A DNA stretch of 64,000 nucleotides from Pseudofulvibacter geojedonensis (GCF_042675745.1 NZ_JBHTJM010000006.1:372001-436000); one strand, 5' to 3'; positions 17,302-26,419 are shown, numbered from the stretch's first letter. A program made the numbers and translations. The notes: generated from the letters alone by a model not told the origin.

Positions 17302-18066
17302 TTAGCTTAAAAAACTAGTTAACGGGCTACTTGCCTCGGCTTTTTTATGCACCACTGGAGCTAGTTTAGCTTCATAAGCCATTCTACCTGCTTCTACTGC
17401 CATTTTAAAAGCTTTAGCCATTTCTACCGGATTTTGAGATACCGCAATAGCCGTATTTACCAAAACAGCATCAGCCCCAATTTCCATAGCATGAGCCGCA
17501 TGGCTCGGACTACCAATTCCAGCATCTACTACCACAGGAACATTACTCTGGTCTATAATAATTTCTAAAAACTCTAAGGTTTTTAAACCTTTATTACTCC
17601 CAATAGGAGCTCCTAAAGGCATTACGCATTGAATTCCTACTTCTTCTAAACGCTTGCACAAAACAGGATCTGCATGTATATACGGCATCACTACAAAACC
17701 TAGCTTCACTAATTCTTCTGCAGCTTTTAAAGTCTCTATAGGATCTGGTAATAAATATTTAGGATCTGGATGAATTTCTAACTTTATCCAATTAGTTTCT
17801 AATGCTTCTCTAGATAACTGAGCAGCAAACACTGCCTCTTTTGCATCTCTAACTCCAGAAGTATTAGGCAATAAATTAATTCTTGGGTGATCTAAATGAG
17901 TTAATATATCATCTTGATCATCTTCAACGTCAACTCTTTTTAACGCTACTGTTACTAATTCACTCTCTGAAGCTAACAAGGCTTCATTCATTAATTTAGA
18001 GGAACTGAATTTACCAGTTCCTGTAAATAATCTTGAGTTAAACTCTTTATCTGCTATTTGTAACAT
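17302..18066 (-). CDS. thiG: Thiazole synthase
   Basis: 254 residues, normal length. FNSRLFTGTGKFSS at the N-terminus, VTVALKRVD with the Schiff-base lysine near residue 42, and VVVDAGIGSPSHAAHAMEIG plus the final VLVNTAIAVSQNP phosphate-binding region identify ThiG. It condenses deoxyxylulose phosphate, dehydroglycine and ThiS thiocarboxylate to thiazole phosphate. It is separated from thiE by a 148-base spacer with a long imperfect palindrome. Confidence 0.97.
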   Translation of the reverse strand: MLQIADKEFNSRLFTGTGKFSSSKLMNEALLASESELVTVALKRVDVEDDQDDILTHLDHPRINLLPNTSGVRDAKEAVFAAQLSREALETNWIKLEIHPDPKYLLPDPIETLKAAEELVKLGFVVMPYIHADPVLCKRLEEVGIQCVMPLGAPIGSNKGLKTLEFLEIIIDQSNVPVVVDAGIGSPSHAAHAMEIGADAVLVNTAIAVSQNPVEMAKAFKMAVEAGRMAYEAKLAPVVHKKAEASSPLTSFLS

Positions 18067-18078
18067 TTTTTTTTGTTT

Positions 18079-18198
18079 GAGGAGTTTAGTAATTAAGAAG
18101 TAAAAGCTTACAAAGCAAGCAGAAGTTAAGTAGAATAATAAAACACGAATCTTCTTAACTTCTGTTTTAGCTTACTAAAACCCTAACTTCTCAACTCC
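18079..18198. repeat. Long imperfect palindrome between thiE and thiG
   Basis: Nested inverted pairs: GGAGTT (18081-18086) with AACTCC (18193-18198), TTTAGTAA (18085-18092) with TTACTAAA (18172-18179), and AGAAGTTAAG (18121-18130) with CTTAACTTCT (18154-18163). The spacer may be a small non-autonomous repeat or an mRNA hairpin that tunes expression of thiG-thiH. No coding frame is seen in it. Confidence 0.55.
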
Positions 18199-18214
18199 TT
18201 AATTCCTATTAATT

Positions 18215-18865
18215 TCATTTATTTTCTTCTGGTTGCCAACGTTGTTCTTGAGTTGGGCCACCATTTATAATTTCTTTAAACTTAGATATGCTATTAAAGT
18301 TACGAGTGATTTCTCCTGAAACTGCAATACCATACACCCCTGTTATTAATATATCTAATACATCATTCTGAGTAATACCTCCTATAGCAATAACTGGAAC
18401 ATCTGTATTTAATTCTTCTAGTATAGTTAGATATCCTTTTTCTCCTAAAACCGGACTTAAGTTATCTTTGGTTTTAGTAAATCTGAAAGGTCCTAAACCA
18501 ATATAGTCTACTTTCTTGTCAATTAACACCTTGCTATCATCAAGCGTATTAGCTGTTCCACCAATTACTTGCCAAGAGTACAATTCTTTTCTAACCTTAG
18601 CAGGGCAAGCATCTGTTTTACCTAAATGAACGCCATCTGCTTTAACTTCAATTGCTACTTTATAATGATCGTTGATAATTAATCTCGTTTGAAAATGAGC
18701 CGTAATTTCTCTAGCTTTTTTTGCGGTTTCAAGAACTGTATTATCATCTAGATTCTTTAATCGCAACTGAACCCATTCAACTCCAGATGCGCAAGCTCTC
18801 TGTATGTTCTCTAAATGTTCTTGCGGAGTAGCTCCTTGTGATATGTATTGTAACTTACTTATCAT
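18215..18865 (-). CDS. thiE: Thiamine phosphate synthase
   Basis: 216 residues of TIM-barrel fold. Substrate-binding motifs are WVQLRLKN, LIINDHYKVAIEVKADGVHLGKTD, GGTANTLDD, YIGLGPFRFTKTKDN and IAIGGIT. It joins HMP pyrophosphate and thiazole phosphate into thiamine phosphate. It starts 1 base after the thiD stop. It is the more canonical of two ThiE/TenI proteins in the operon. Confidence 0.95.
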   Translation of the reverse strand: MISKLQYISQGATPQEHLENIQRACASGVEWVQLRLKNLDDNTVLETAKKAREITAHFQTRLIINDHYKVAIEVKADGVHLGKTDACPAKVRKELYSWQVIGGTANTLDDSKVLIDKKVDYIGLGPFRFTKTKDNLSPVLGEKGYLTILEELNTDVPVIAIGGITQNDVLDILITGVYGIAVSGEITRNFNSISKFKEIINGGPTQEQRWQPEENK

Positions 18866-18866
18866 A

Positions 18867-19634
18867 TTACTTCTTTGAATGATAACCCAATAAACTCTTA
18901 TTCGAACTTAAAAACTTCTCCGTATACCTTTTTCCTCTATAGCATGCCTTTAACAATGGAAAACCCAAAGCTAAATAACTAGCAATAGCAGATGAAAGCA
19001 CACAACCGCTACCATGTTTTTCTGAACAATTAGGTAATTTCGGATTCAATGAATATTTCTTACCTTCTTTAGTATACAACTCATCTTTACCTAATTTATC
19101 TAAACGATGTCCTCCTTTTAAAAACAAGTTGGTTTTCTTAGTTATATGAGTTATTGTTTCTTCTATATTCTTATCCGGATATAATAATTCAATTTCGTTG
19201 TAATTTGGAGTTAGTAAGTAAATTTTAGATAAAATATCATCAAAAGACCTCTCGACTTCGCTCGAGGTGACATTTGAGTGAAACTGAAAATTAGAACTCG
19301 ACTTTAAAACTGGATCTAAAACAATTTTCGTTTTGGAATTATGATTTAAAACTGTTTCTATAATTGTGTTTAAAACCTCAAAATTTTCTACTATTCCTAT
19401 TTTAACAACATCAATCTGAAAGCGATTAAACAACACTTTTATTTGAGCCGTTATTTGTTCTATTGGTAACCAATAACAATCTTGAAATGACTGATCATCT
19501 TGTACCGTATTAGCTGTACAAACCGATAAGCCGTAACATTTTAATATCTCAAATGTTTTCACATCAGCAGTTAAACCCGCTCCGTTAGAAGGATCGAATC
19601 CTGCAATGGTTAGTATATTAGGTCTTGCTTTCAA
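18867..19634 (-). CDS. thiD: Hydroxymethylpyrimidine (phosphate) kinase
   Basis: 255 residues. The ribokinase-fold signatures are IAGFDPSNGAGLTADVKTFE at the N-terminus, KIVLDPVLKSSS in the middle and NCSEKHGSGCVLSSAIASYL with the catalytic Cys near residue 216. It phosphorylates HMP to HMP-PP. Within it, 19246-19272 is a dispersed palindromic repeat read in frame as NVTSSEVERS, in a loop that family members normally have shorter. The frame is intact, so the enzyme is probably active. Confidence 0.95.
   Translation of the reverse strand: MKARPNILTIAGFDPSNGAGLTADVKTFEILKCYGLSVCTANTVQDDQSFQDCYWLPIEQITAQIKVLFNRFQIDVVKIGIVENFEVLNTIIETVLNHNSKTKIVLDPVLKSSSNFQFHSNVTSSEVERSFDDILSKIYLLTPNYNEIELLYPDKNIEETITHITKKTNLFLKGGHRLDKLGKDELYTKEGKKYSLNPKLPNCSEKHGSGCVLSSAIASYLALGFPLLKACYRGKRYTEKFLSSNKSLLGYHSKK
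19246..19272. repeat. Dispersed palindromic repeat, copy 1 (inside thiD)
   Basis: The core GACTTCGCTCGA followed by GGTGACA, flanked by ACCT...AGGT arms, matches copy 2 at 54808-54833 in 17 of 19 core positions. Similar short GC-richer palindromes (REP-like, of the form TCGACTnCGCTCGA) are scattered in many flavobacterial genomes. This copy is translated as part of thiD. Confidence 0.75.
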
Positions 19635-20223
19635 CTGTAGCGTATTCCTCTTTTAATTCCTTAAAACTTTCAACTGGATTATCTGTATTCCATACTCCTC
19701 CTAAAACTCCAACTCCTTTAAACCCTAATTCAATTGTTTTAGCTAAGGTTTTAGAATTGATTCCTCCCATACCAACAATTAACTTGTCGATATGATTAAC
19801 ATCAAACCCTCTTCCTTCATATCCTTGTTTAGATATAGAAGAGAAAACGGGGCTTAGCAAATGATAATCAAACTCAAAATAACAATTTTCTAATTCTTCT
19901 GGTTCATGAAAAGAAGAACTGATGGTTTTGCCAAACATATTCAGGTCTTTAAAATAATGACCCGGATTATCTATATGGTCTCTTCTTTTTTGTTCCTGAA
20001 AATGTATTCCTTTTAAGTCATATTCATTAATTAACTCATGATGATAATGGATTACAATTCTATTGTGGTATTTAGTTTCTATGGCATCTAAATAATCACA
20101 ATGTTCTTGATATGATTTATTAGGCTTTCTAAAATGATAATATTCTAATCCTGCCTCAAAAAGCTGATTCAGGATTAGAATTTCATTATCAATATCATTT
20201 TCTGGAGCTATAAGAACAACCAT
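19618..20223 (-). CDS. TenI/ThiE-like protein
   Basis: 201 residues, TMP synthase/TenI family TIM barrel. Seen are AGLEYYHFRKPN, YHHELINEYDLKGIHF, the SSFHEPEEL loop, YHLLSPVFSSISKQGY and KLIVGMGGIN. Where ThiE has HLGQ/HLGK, this protein reads HFQE, which suggests reduced pyrophosphate-substrate binding. It may act as a TenI-type thiazole tautomerase rather than a second TMP synthase; that is inference. It overlaps thiD by 17 bases and lies 3 bases after thiC. Confidence 0.8.
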   Translation of the reverse strand: MVVLIAPENDIDNEILILNQLFEAGLEYYHFRKPNKSYQEHCDYLDAIETKYHNRIVIHYHHELINEYDLKGIHFQEQKRRDHIDNPGHYFKDLNMFGKTISSSFHEPEELENCYFEFDYHLLSPVFSSISKQGYEGRGFDVNHIDKLIVGMGGINSKTLAKTIELGFKGVGVLGGVWNTDNPVESFKELKEEYATVESKT

Positions 20224-20226
20224 GTT

Positions 20227-22086
20227 TTATAAATAAATCTCAGAACCTTTTTCTTTAAATTCCTCTGACTTTTCTTCCATTCCTTTAGCAAAAATCTCGT
20301 TGTTTTCGTCAATTTCATTCTCAGCTGCAAAATCACGAACTTCTTGAGAAATTTTCATTGAACAGAATTTAGGTCCGCACATAGAGCAGAAGTGAGCTAT
20401 TTTTGCTCCTTGAGCTGGTAAAGTCTCATCATGGAACTCTCTTGCTTTTTCTGGGTCTAAACCAAGATTAAATTGATCTTCCCATCTAAACTCAAACCTA
20501 GCTTTACTTAATGCATTATCTCTGTGCTGCGCTCCTGGATGCCCTTTAGCTAAATCGGCGGCGTGAGCAGCTAACTTATAAGTAACAACTCCTTCTCGTA
20601 CATCATCACGGTTAGGTAAGCCTAAGTGTTCTTTTGGAGTTACATAACACAATACAGCACAACCGTACCAAGCTATCATAGCTGCTCCAATACCAGAAGT
20701 AATATGATCGTAACCTGGAGCTATATCAGTAGTTAAAGGTCCTAAAGTATAGAAAGGTGCTTCATCACAAGCTTCTAATTGCTTGTCCATATTTTCTTTA
20801 ATCATATGCATTGGCACGTGACCTGGACCTTCTATAAAGCATTGCACATCATGCTTACGAGCTAACTTTGTTAATTCTCCTAAAGTTTCTAATTCTGCAA
20901 ACTGTGCCTCATCATTAGCATCTGCAATAGATCCTGGACGTAAACCATCTCCTAAAGAGAAAGCCACATCGTATTGTTTTAATATTTCACAAATCTCTTC
21001 AAAGTGTGTGTATAAGAAATTTTCTTTGTGATGTGCTAAACACCATTTAGCCATAATTGATCCTCCACGAGAAACAATTCCTGTTACACGCTTAGCCGTC
21101 ATAGGCACATAACGTAATAATACACCAGCATGAATAGTAAAGTAATCTACTCCTTGTTCCGCTTGTTCTATTAAAGTATCACGGAAAATCTCCCAAGTTA
21201 AATCTTCAGCAACTCCATTTACCTTCTCTAAAGCTTGGTAAATTGGAACGGTACCAATTGGAACTGGTGAATTACGAATAATCCATTCACGAGTTTCGTG
21301 AATGTTTTTACCGGTAGATAAATCCATGATAGTATCTGCTCCCCAACGGCAAGCCCATACCGATTTTTCTACCTCTTCTTCTATAGATGAAGTAGTTGCT
21401 GAATTACCAATATTTGCATTAATTTTTACCAAGAAATTTCTACCTAAAATCATAGGTTCAGATTCTGGGTGATTGATGTTATTAGGTATTACCGCACGCC
21501 CTCTAGCTACTTCTGATCTAACAAACTCTGGAGTTATTTTTTGGGGAATTGAAGCTCCAAAATCTTCTCCTTTATGTTGCTTTACAATCTCAGTCATTTC
21601 ATCTATTCGTTGGTTTTCACGAATAGCAATGTATTCCATTTCTGGAGTGATAATTCCTTGTTTAGCATAATGTAACTGGGTTACGTTTTTTCCTTCTTTC
21701 GCTCTTTTAGGCTTGTGCTTTAAATTGAAACGCAAATGATCTAGACTTTCATCATTCAAACGCTCATTACAATATTCTGAAGAGAACTCATTTAATTCTT
21801 CTACATCATTTCTATCCGTAATCCATTGCTCACGAATACGCTCAATACCATTATGAATATTTATTTCTTTATTTGGATCTGTATAAGGCCCTGAAGTATC
21901 ATAAACAGTTACAGGCTCATTAGGAGTTAACTTACCTGTCATAGTATCTTTAGTATCACTTAATGTGATTTCTCTCATAGCTACTTTTATCTCTGGATGA
22001 ATTTCTCCCGATACATAAATCTTTTTCGAATTAGGAAAAGGATTTCTTGTAATCCCTTGCTTTGGCGCCGTGTCTTTTTTCTTCAT
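20227..22086 (-). CDS. thiC: Phosphomethylpyrimidine synthase
   Basis: 619 residues. The radical SAM cluster motif is at the C-terminus, Cys567, Cys570 and Cys575 (CSMCGPKFC). Core segments include NIGNSATTSSIEEEVEK, WGADTIMDLSTG, FTIHAGVL and GPLTTDIAPGYDHI. ThiC rearranges aminoimidazole ribotide into HMP phosphate. It is the second gene after the TPP riboswitch, 88 bases after thiS. Confidence 0.98.
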   Translation of the reverse strand: MKKKDTAPKQGITRNPFPNSKKIYVSGEIHPEIKVAMREITLSDTKDTMTGKLTPNEPVTVYDTSGPYTDPNKEINIHNGIERIREQWITDRNDVEELNEFSSEYCNERLNDESLDHLRFNLKHKPKRAKEGKNVTQLHYAKQGIITPEMEYIAIRENQRIDEMTEIVKQHKGEDFGASIPQKITPEFVRSEVARGRAVIPNNINHPESEPMILGRNFLVKINANIGNSATTSSIEEEVEKSVWACRWGADTIMDLSTGKNIHETREWIIRNSPVPIGTVPIYQALEKVNGVAEDLTWEIFRDTLIEQAEQGVDYFTIHAGVLLRYVPMTAKRVTGIVSRGGSIMAKWCLAHHKENFLYTHFEEICEILKQYDVAFSLGDGLRPGSIADANDEAQFAELETLGELTKLARKHDVQCFIEGPGHVPMHMIKENMDKQLEACDEAPFYTLGPLTTDIAPGYDHITSGIGAAMIAWYGCAVLCYVTPKEHLGLPNRDDVREGVVTYKLAAHAADLAKGHPGAQHRDNALSKARFEFRWEDQFNLGLDPEKAREFHDETLPAQGAKIAHFCSMCGPKFCSMKISQEVRDFAAENEIDENNEIFAKGMEEKSEEFKEKGSEIYL

Positions 22087-22174
22087 AATATTAATAGTAT
22101 TGAGTAATCAGTACAAAGTAATGAGTACTTAATTTTTATTTTAATTCACTTTTTATATCTATCACAAATGTGGC

Positions 22175-22378
22175 TTAGCCACCTTGAGTTGCTTTAATAA
22201 TTAAGATGTTGTCTCCGCTTAATAACCTTTGACTAGTCCAATTATCTCTTTTAATAATGTTTTGATTAATAGCAATCGCAATACCGTTAGATGATATATT
22301 TAATTCATCTATTAGTTTTTGCAATGATGTATTTTCTTGTATTTGCTCTGTTTTTTGGTTTACTGTTACAGTAATCAT
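22175..22378 (-). CDS. thiS: Sulfur carrier protein ThiS
   Basis: 67 residues of beta-grasp fold, ending in the required Gly-Gly (KATQGG). VTVNQKTEQI and SSNGIAIAINQNII fit the family. The C-terminal carboxylate is adenylated and converted to thiocarboxylate by the ThiF-like protein, then donates sulfur to ThiG. It is the first gene of the operon, directly after the riboswitch. Confidence 0.95.
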   Translation of the reverse strand: MITVTVNQKTEQIQENTSLQKLIDELNISSNGIAIAINQNIIKRDNWTSQRLLSGDNILIIKATQGG

Positions 22379-22430
22379 ATCCTAAAATTTTAGTAAACCC
22401 AGAGTAATTTGGTAAGAGTCTTATCAATTA

Positions 22431-22517
22431 ACTTTTCCCTCCGTTGGTTTCAGCCAAATCAGGTTCTAAGGATATTTCTCAAACTAACTATAAAACAATT
22501 AGTTACTCCTAAAGTTT
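22431..22517 (-). ncRNA. TPP riboswitch (THI element)
   Basis: On the minus strand the conserved core is complete: CTTTAGGAGT, a stem AACTAA/TTAGTT, then TTGAGAAATATCC, GAACCTGATTTGG, a short loop, and CCAACGGAGGGAAAA. This is the thiamine-pyrophosphate aptamer that represses thi operons. It lies between a -7 promoter box (22525-22532) and thiS. Between aptamer and ATG is a small TAAGA-G-TCTTA palindrome (22414-22424 region) but no T-run terminator, so control may be at translation. Confidence 0.93.
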
Positions 22518-22524
22518 ACGATGA

Positions 22525-22532
22525 CAAAGATA
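22525..22532 (-). promoter_or_regulatory. -7 promoter box of the thi operon
   Basis: TATCTTTG on the minus strand matches TAnnTTTG and places the transcript start near 22518, exactly where the riboswitch begins. It lies just past the arfB stop codon. Confidence 0.6.
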
Positions 22533-22539
22533 ACTGATT

Positions 22540-22938
22540 TTATTCTAAATCTGGTTTTCTTCTATTATTCTTTATATTTTTTCTATGATCTTTATTCTTT
22601 AAGCGCTTTAAAATAGAGGCTTTACTTCTTTTAGTAGCCATACGTTTCTTTTTAACTTTAAGATTATTACTTAATGATTCAAATAATCTTTTAATAACCA
22701 AGTCTTTGTTTTTGTGTTGACTTCTACTTTCAGAACAAGTTAAAATCAGACTGCCTTCTTTGGTAAGTTTTAGGCGAGTTTGAAGCAATTCTTTTTCAGA
22801 TTCGGATAATCCTAAAGAATTAAAAACATTAAATGTTAATTCTATTTTAGAGGATACTTTATTTACATGTTGCCCACCAGCTCCAGAACTTCTTACAGCT
22901 TTAAAAACACATTCTGAAACTATAATGGATTTATCCAT
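22540..22938 (-). CDS. arfB: Ribosome-rescue peptidyl-tRNA hydrolase ArfB-like
   Basis: 132 residues. The release-factor GGQ motif is at residues 21-23 in SGAGGQHVNKVSSKIEL, with no codon-recognition domain. The C-terminal tail is rich in Lys and Arg (residues 95-130), as needed to enter the empty mRNA channel of a stalled ribosome. It overlaps the DUF4301 gene by 8 bases. Confidence 0.92.
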   Translation of the reverse strand: MDKSIIVSECVFKAVRSSGAGGQHVNKVSSKIELTFNVFNSLGLSESEKELLQTRLKLTKEGSLILTCSESRSQHKNKDLVIKRLFESLSNNLKVKKKRMATKRSKASILKRLKNKDHRKNIKNNRRKPDLE

Positions 22939-24310
22939 TTTGATGATTTGGTTTTAATAAATCATTAACCGTTTTTACCGGATTAAATGTATGAGAAGGT
23001 ACTTCTACAAAAACAGTAATCCAATCTGCCATTGCTCCATTCCATAATCCAGGTCTTTCTAATGCTTTTATTAGTTTTCCATTTCTTGATTTCTGAGTAA
23101 TAAAAACAGCTTCTTCATCTACAAACTCAAGCAAATTAAATTTTTCTCCTTTGTAGTTTTTTACTCCACAAACAATATCTACTGGGTTAAAATGAGTAGC
23201 TTGATTCATTATTTTTAATTGCTCTGGATCATTTTTATCCATTTGAGCTCCTTCAACTATTTGAAGAGAAACGTCTCCGTTTTTATCACAAACCCAGAAT
23301 GGTCCTCCACCAGGTTGCCCTTCGTTCTTTACCATTCCACAAATACGTATTGGTCGGTTTAGTTTCTTTATTAAAAAACTGTTCAAATTACTAATTTGTT
23401 CTGGCATTACAATGTTTAATTCTTGTTTAGCGAAATCTATTATTTCATTAACTTCAGTCGGCCCAAGAGGATTTGAAAGCAATTCTAAATAACCAAACAC
23501 TTTATTTTGCAGCTCTAACAATTTACCTCCTAAAGCTTTTTTATAAACAATATTTTTAGTTTCTACTTTTTCAATAGCTACATTATCTATGTTTTTAATA
23601 AAGACAATATCTGCATCTATGTCGTTTAAATTTTCTATTAAAGCTCCATGGCCTCCAGGTCTAAAAAGTAATTCACCATTTTCCTCAAAAGGGTTATTTT
23701 CTAAATCTACTGCAATAGTATCTGTACTAGGTTTTTGAAAAGAAAAACTTACTTCTTTTTGATAATTAACTTCTTTAAGTTTTAACTCAAAATTATTTAA
23801 ATGATTTTCAGAAATAGTAAAATGCAATTTATTTACATACAATGATGTATGCTTTAATTGCTCTTCGAAAGCTGTTTTATTGTGAAAAGGTATGAGTCCC
23901 TTAGGTAATTGACCAAAATTTAAACCTTCTGAACTTAATACAAACTCTAGGAGTTCTCTTTCAGATTTTTTCTTTTCTTTAGGGATAGAATTCACAAATA
24001 AAAAGCGATTTATATTTTCAAAAAAATCAGCTACAGTATCATTAGCAATACCTGTTTCTAAAAACAAAAACAACTCCTTAAACATTCTAGTTGCCGCCCC
24101 CGACGCAGGAATAAATGCTACAATATCTTTATTTTCTACATCATTAAAAACGTTTGCACTTTTACTCTCATCAATTCTTATAATACCGTCTTGAATTAAA
24201 GCTGGCTTAACTAGTTTGGTTTTTTCTACCCCTTTTTTAAAATATTGTATTTGGTTAGAAATCTTTTTTAGATCTTTCCCTAGCTTCTTAATTTTAAATT
24301 CAATATCCAT
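22931..24310 (-). CDS. DUF4301 family protein
   Basis: 459 residues. IVAFIPASGAATRMFKELFLFL near residue 65, LFRPGGHGALIENLNDIDADIVFIKNIDN and EGQPGGGPFWV are hallmarks of DUF4301. The first resembles nucleotidyltransferase phosphate loops (GASGxGTRM-like), so a sugar-nucleotide-like reaction is possible but unproven. It is the first gene in a unit with arfB. Confidence 0.88.
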   Translation of the reverse strand: MDIEFKIKKLGKDLKKISNQIQYFKKGVEKTKLVKPALIQDGIIRIDESKSANVFNDVENKDIVAFIPASGAATRMFKELFLFLETGIANDTVADFFENINRFLFVNSIPKEKKKSERELLEFVLSSEGLNFGQLPKGLIPFHNKTAFEEQLKHTSLYVNKLHFTISENHLNNFELKLKEVNYQKEVSFSFQKPSTDTIAVDLENNPFEENGELLFRPGGHGALIENLNDIDADIVFIKNIDNVAIEKVETKNIVYKKALGGKLLELQNKVFGYLELLSNPLGPTEVNEIIDFAKQELNIVMPEQISNLNSFLIKKLNRPIRICGMVKNEGQPGGGPFWVCDKNGDVSLQIVEGAQMDKNDPEQLKIMNQATHFNPVDIVCGVKNYKGEKFNLLEFVDEEAVFITQKSRNGKLIKALERPGLWNGAMADWITVFVEVPSHTFNPVKTVNDLLKPNHQNG

Positions 24311-24341
24311 TAATTTTAATTCAATCTATTTTTATAAAAAT

Positions 24342-24367
24342 AAAAAAAGCTACCAAAAAAGGCAGCT
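24342..24367 (-). terminator. Terminator of the M23-pgi operon
   Basis: AGCTaCC (24348-24354), 6-base loop, GGcAGCT (24361-24367), with a minus-strand T-run at 24347-24342. One A/C mismatch in the stem. Confidence 0.8.
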
Positions 24368-24397
24368 ATTTTCTATATATTTTATTCTATTATTATA

Positions 24398-24829
24398 CTA
24401 ACTCAACCAGTTTTTCCATGGAATCATAGCTAACATTGCTAATAGAGCTAAACCATAAGTAATTGTGATTGTTCTTAACTTAGAAGCTGAAGTTCTTAAC
24501 TTTTTATGCTTCGAATAACCGATTGTAATTAACATTACTACAATAATCATTGTAAAAGGGTGTTCTACATTTCTCATTCGCAATATTGAATCCTTCATTA
24601 TTTCACCCATGCTATTCTCTCCAAAATCATTAGCTACTACAAACAAAACAATTCCTAATAACAATTGAATATGAGTAACAATTAAAGCAAACAAAGCTAA
24701 TCTAAAATCTCTTGCAGAAAACTCTCTTTTTGAAGCAAGACCTGCAAAAGCATTTATTGTTGCCAATACAACAACAACAAGTACTAAATAAGCCCAATAT
24801 GAATGTAAAAATTTTAATGTTGGATACAT
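24398..24829 (-). CDS. Four-helix membrane protein (cytochrome b-like annotation in relatives)
   Basis: 143 residues with four membrane helices (about 9-30, 44-65, 92-110, 122-138). His residues are placed in or next to helices (FLHSYWAY, VTHIQLLLG, VEHPFTM), a pattern consistent with a small heme-binding membrane protein, but heme binding is not shown. It starts 5 bases after pgi and ends the operon. Relatives are often named cytochrome B without experimental support. Confidence 0.7.
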   Translation of the reverse strand: MYPTLKFLHSYWAYLVLVVVVLATINAFAGLASKREFSARDFRLALFALIVTHIQLLLGIVLFVVANDFGENSMGEIMKDSILRMRNVEHPFTMIIVVMLITIGYSKHKKLRTSASKLRTITITYGLALLAMLAMIPWKNWLS

Positions 24830-24834
24830 AGTGA

Positions 24835-26412
24835 TTAATTTTTATAAAAATTTAACAACAAAGATTCTCTTTGCTTTTCATTATTTTCATTTATTTTTTC
24901 AATAATTCCTCTCGACAGCTCTTTTCCCAGTTCTACTCCAAATTGATCATAACTGTTAATATTCCACAAAATTCCTTCAACAAAAATTTTGTGCTCATAT
25001 ATGGCTAATAGTTTACCCAATGAACTAGGAGTTAACTTTTTAATCAAAATGGTTGTAGATGGTTGATTACCATTAAAAATTTTGAAAGAATTGTCTATAT
25101 TTTTACCATAAGTCCCAAAAGCCAAAGCTTCTGTTTGCGCAAATAAATTAGCCATTAAAACATTATGATGCTCTTTGTTTGCTTTTAAAGGATTACAAAA
25201 CCCTATAAAATCAGTTGGAATTAGATGCTTACCCTGATGGAATAACTGCATAAAAGCATGTTGAGCATTACACCCTACTCCCCCAAAAATTGTTGGACAA
25301 GTATGGTAATTAATTTTTTCTCCATTTCTATCTACATTCTTACCATTACTCTCCATAAAGCTTTGTTGCAAATATGGAACTAAGTCTTCTAAATATTGAG
25401 AGTATGGTATCACCGCCTCCTGATCTGCTTTAAAAAAATTAACATGCCATATAGTTAAAAAAGCCATTAAAACTGGTAAGTTCTCTTCTAGACTAGCTTC
25501 TTTAAAGTGCTTATCGGCTATTTGAGCTCCCGAAAGTAATTCTTCATATTGATTAAAACCAATACTCAAAGCTATAGACAAGCCTACTGCACTCCATAAA
25601 GAAAAACGTCCACCAACCCAATCCCACATTGGAAATATATTATCTCTTTCAATTCCAAATTCTTCAGCTTGTTCAATATTTGTTGTTACCGCTACAAAAT
25701 GTCTTTGGAAAGCTTCGCCTTCTAAATTCTTTACAAACCATTTTTTTATACTTGTAGCATTTTTTATAGTTTCTGCTGTTGTAAATGACTTAGACACAAT
25801 TATAAAAAGTGTTGTTTCTGGAGGCAAAACACTTAACACTTCGTACAAATGATCTCCATCTATATTTGAAACAAAATGAATATTTAAATGATTTTGATAA
25901 TGTTTTAGTGCATTACAAACTAGTTTTGGACCTAAATCTGAACCACCGATTCCAATATTAACAATATCAGTAATTTTTTTACCATTAGCCCCTTTATATT
26001 CTCCTGAAATAACGCTATTGGTAAAACACTTGATCTTTGCTTTAACATCTCGTACTTCTCTAATGATATTTTTACCATTGAGTAATACAGACTCTTCTTT
26101 ACTTCTTAAGGCGGTGTGGAGCACTGCTCTTTTTTCTGTAAAATTGAATTCATTCTCTCTAAAATAATTCCTAATAGAGTTTTTTAAATCTAACTCATTT
26201 GCAAGACTTATAAATAATTGTTGGGTTTCTCTCGTCCATCTTTGTTTAGAAAAATCAACAAAAAAATCATCAAACCCCACACTAAAGTTAGAACTTCTAT
26301 TTTTGTCAGCAGCAAACATCTCACTTAAGTGAATAGTACTCACTTGTTTGTAATGTTCTTTAAGCTTTAGCCAAGATTTTGTTTTCTTTGGATTTATTTT
26401 TGAAAAACTCAT
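24835..26412 (-). CDS. pgi: Glucose-6-phosphate isomerase
   Basis: 525 residues. Both family signatures are present: WVGGRFSLWSAVGLSIAL (about residue 262) and INSYDQFGVELGKELSRG near the C-terminus. SIRNYFRGE-like and NIGIGGSDLGPKLV segments bind the sugar phosphate. It interconverts glucose-6-phosphate and fructose-6-phosphate in the cytosol. It lies 7 bases after the M23 peptidase gene. Confidence 0.97.
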   Translation of the reverse strand: MSFSKINPKKTKSWLKLKEHYKQVSTIHLSEMFAADKNRSSNFSVGFDDFFVDFSKQRWTRETQQLFISLANELDLKNSIRNYFRENEFNFTEKRAVLHTALRSKEESVLLNGKNIIREVRDVKAKIKCFTNSVISGEYKGANGKKITDIVNIGIGGSDLGPKLVCNALKHYQNHLNIHFVSNIDGDHLYEVLSVLPPETTLFIIVSKSFTTAETIKNATSIKKWFVKNLEGEAFQRHFVAVTTNIEQAEEFGIERDNIFPMWDWVGGRFSLWSAVGLSIALSIGFNQYEELLSGAQIADKHFKEASLEENLPVLMAFLTIWHVNFFKADQEAVIPYSQYLEDLVPYLQQSFMESNGKNVDRNGEKINYHTCPTIFGGVGCNAQHAFMQLFHQGKHLIPTDFIGFCNPLKANKEHHNVLMANLFAQTEALAFGTYGKNIDNSFKIFNGNQPSTTILIKKLTPSSLGKLLAIYEHKIFVEGILWNINSYDQFGVELGKELSRGIIEKINENNEKQRESLLLNFYKN

Positions 26413-26419
26413 TAAAAAA

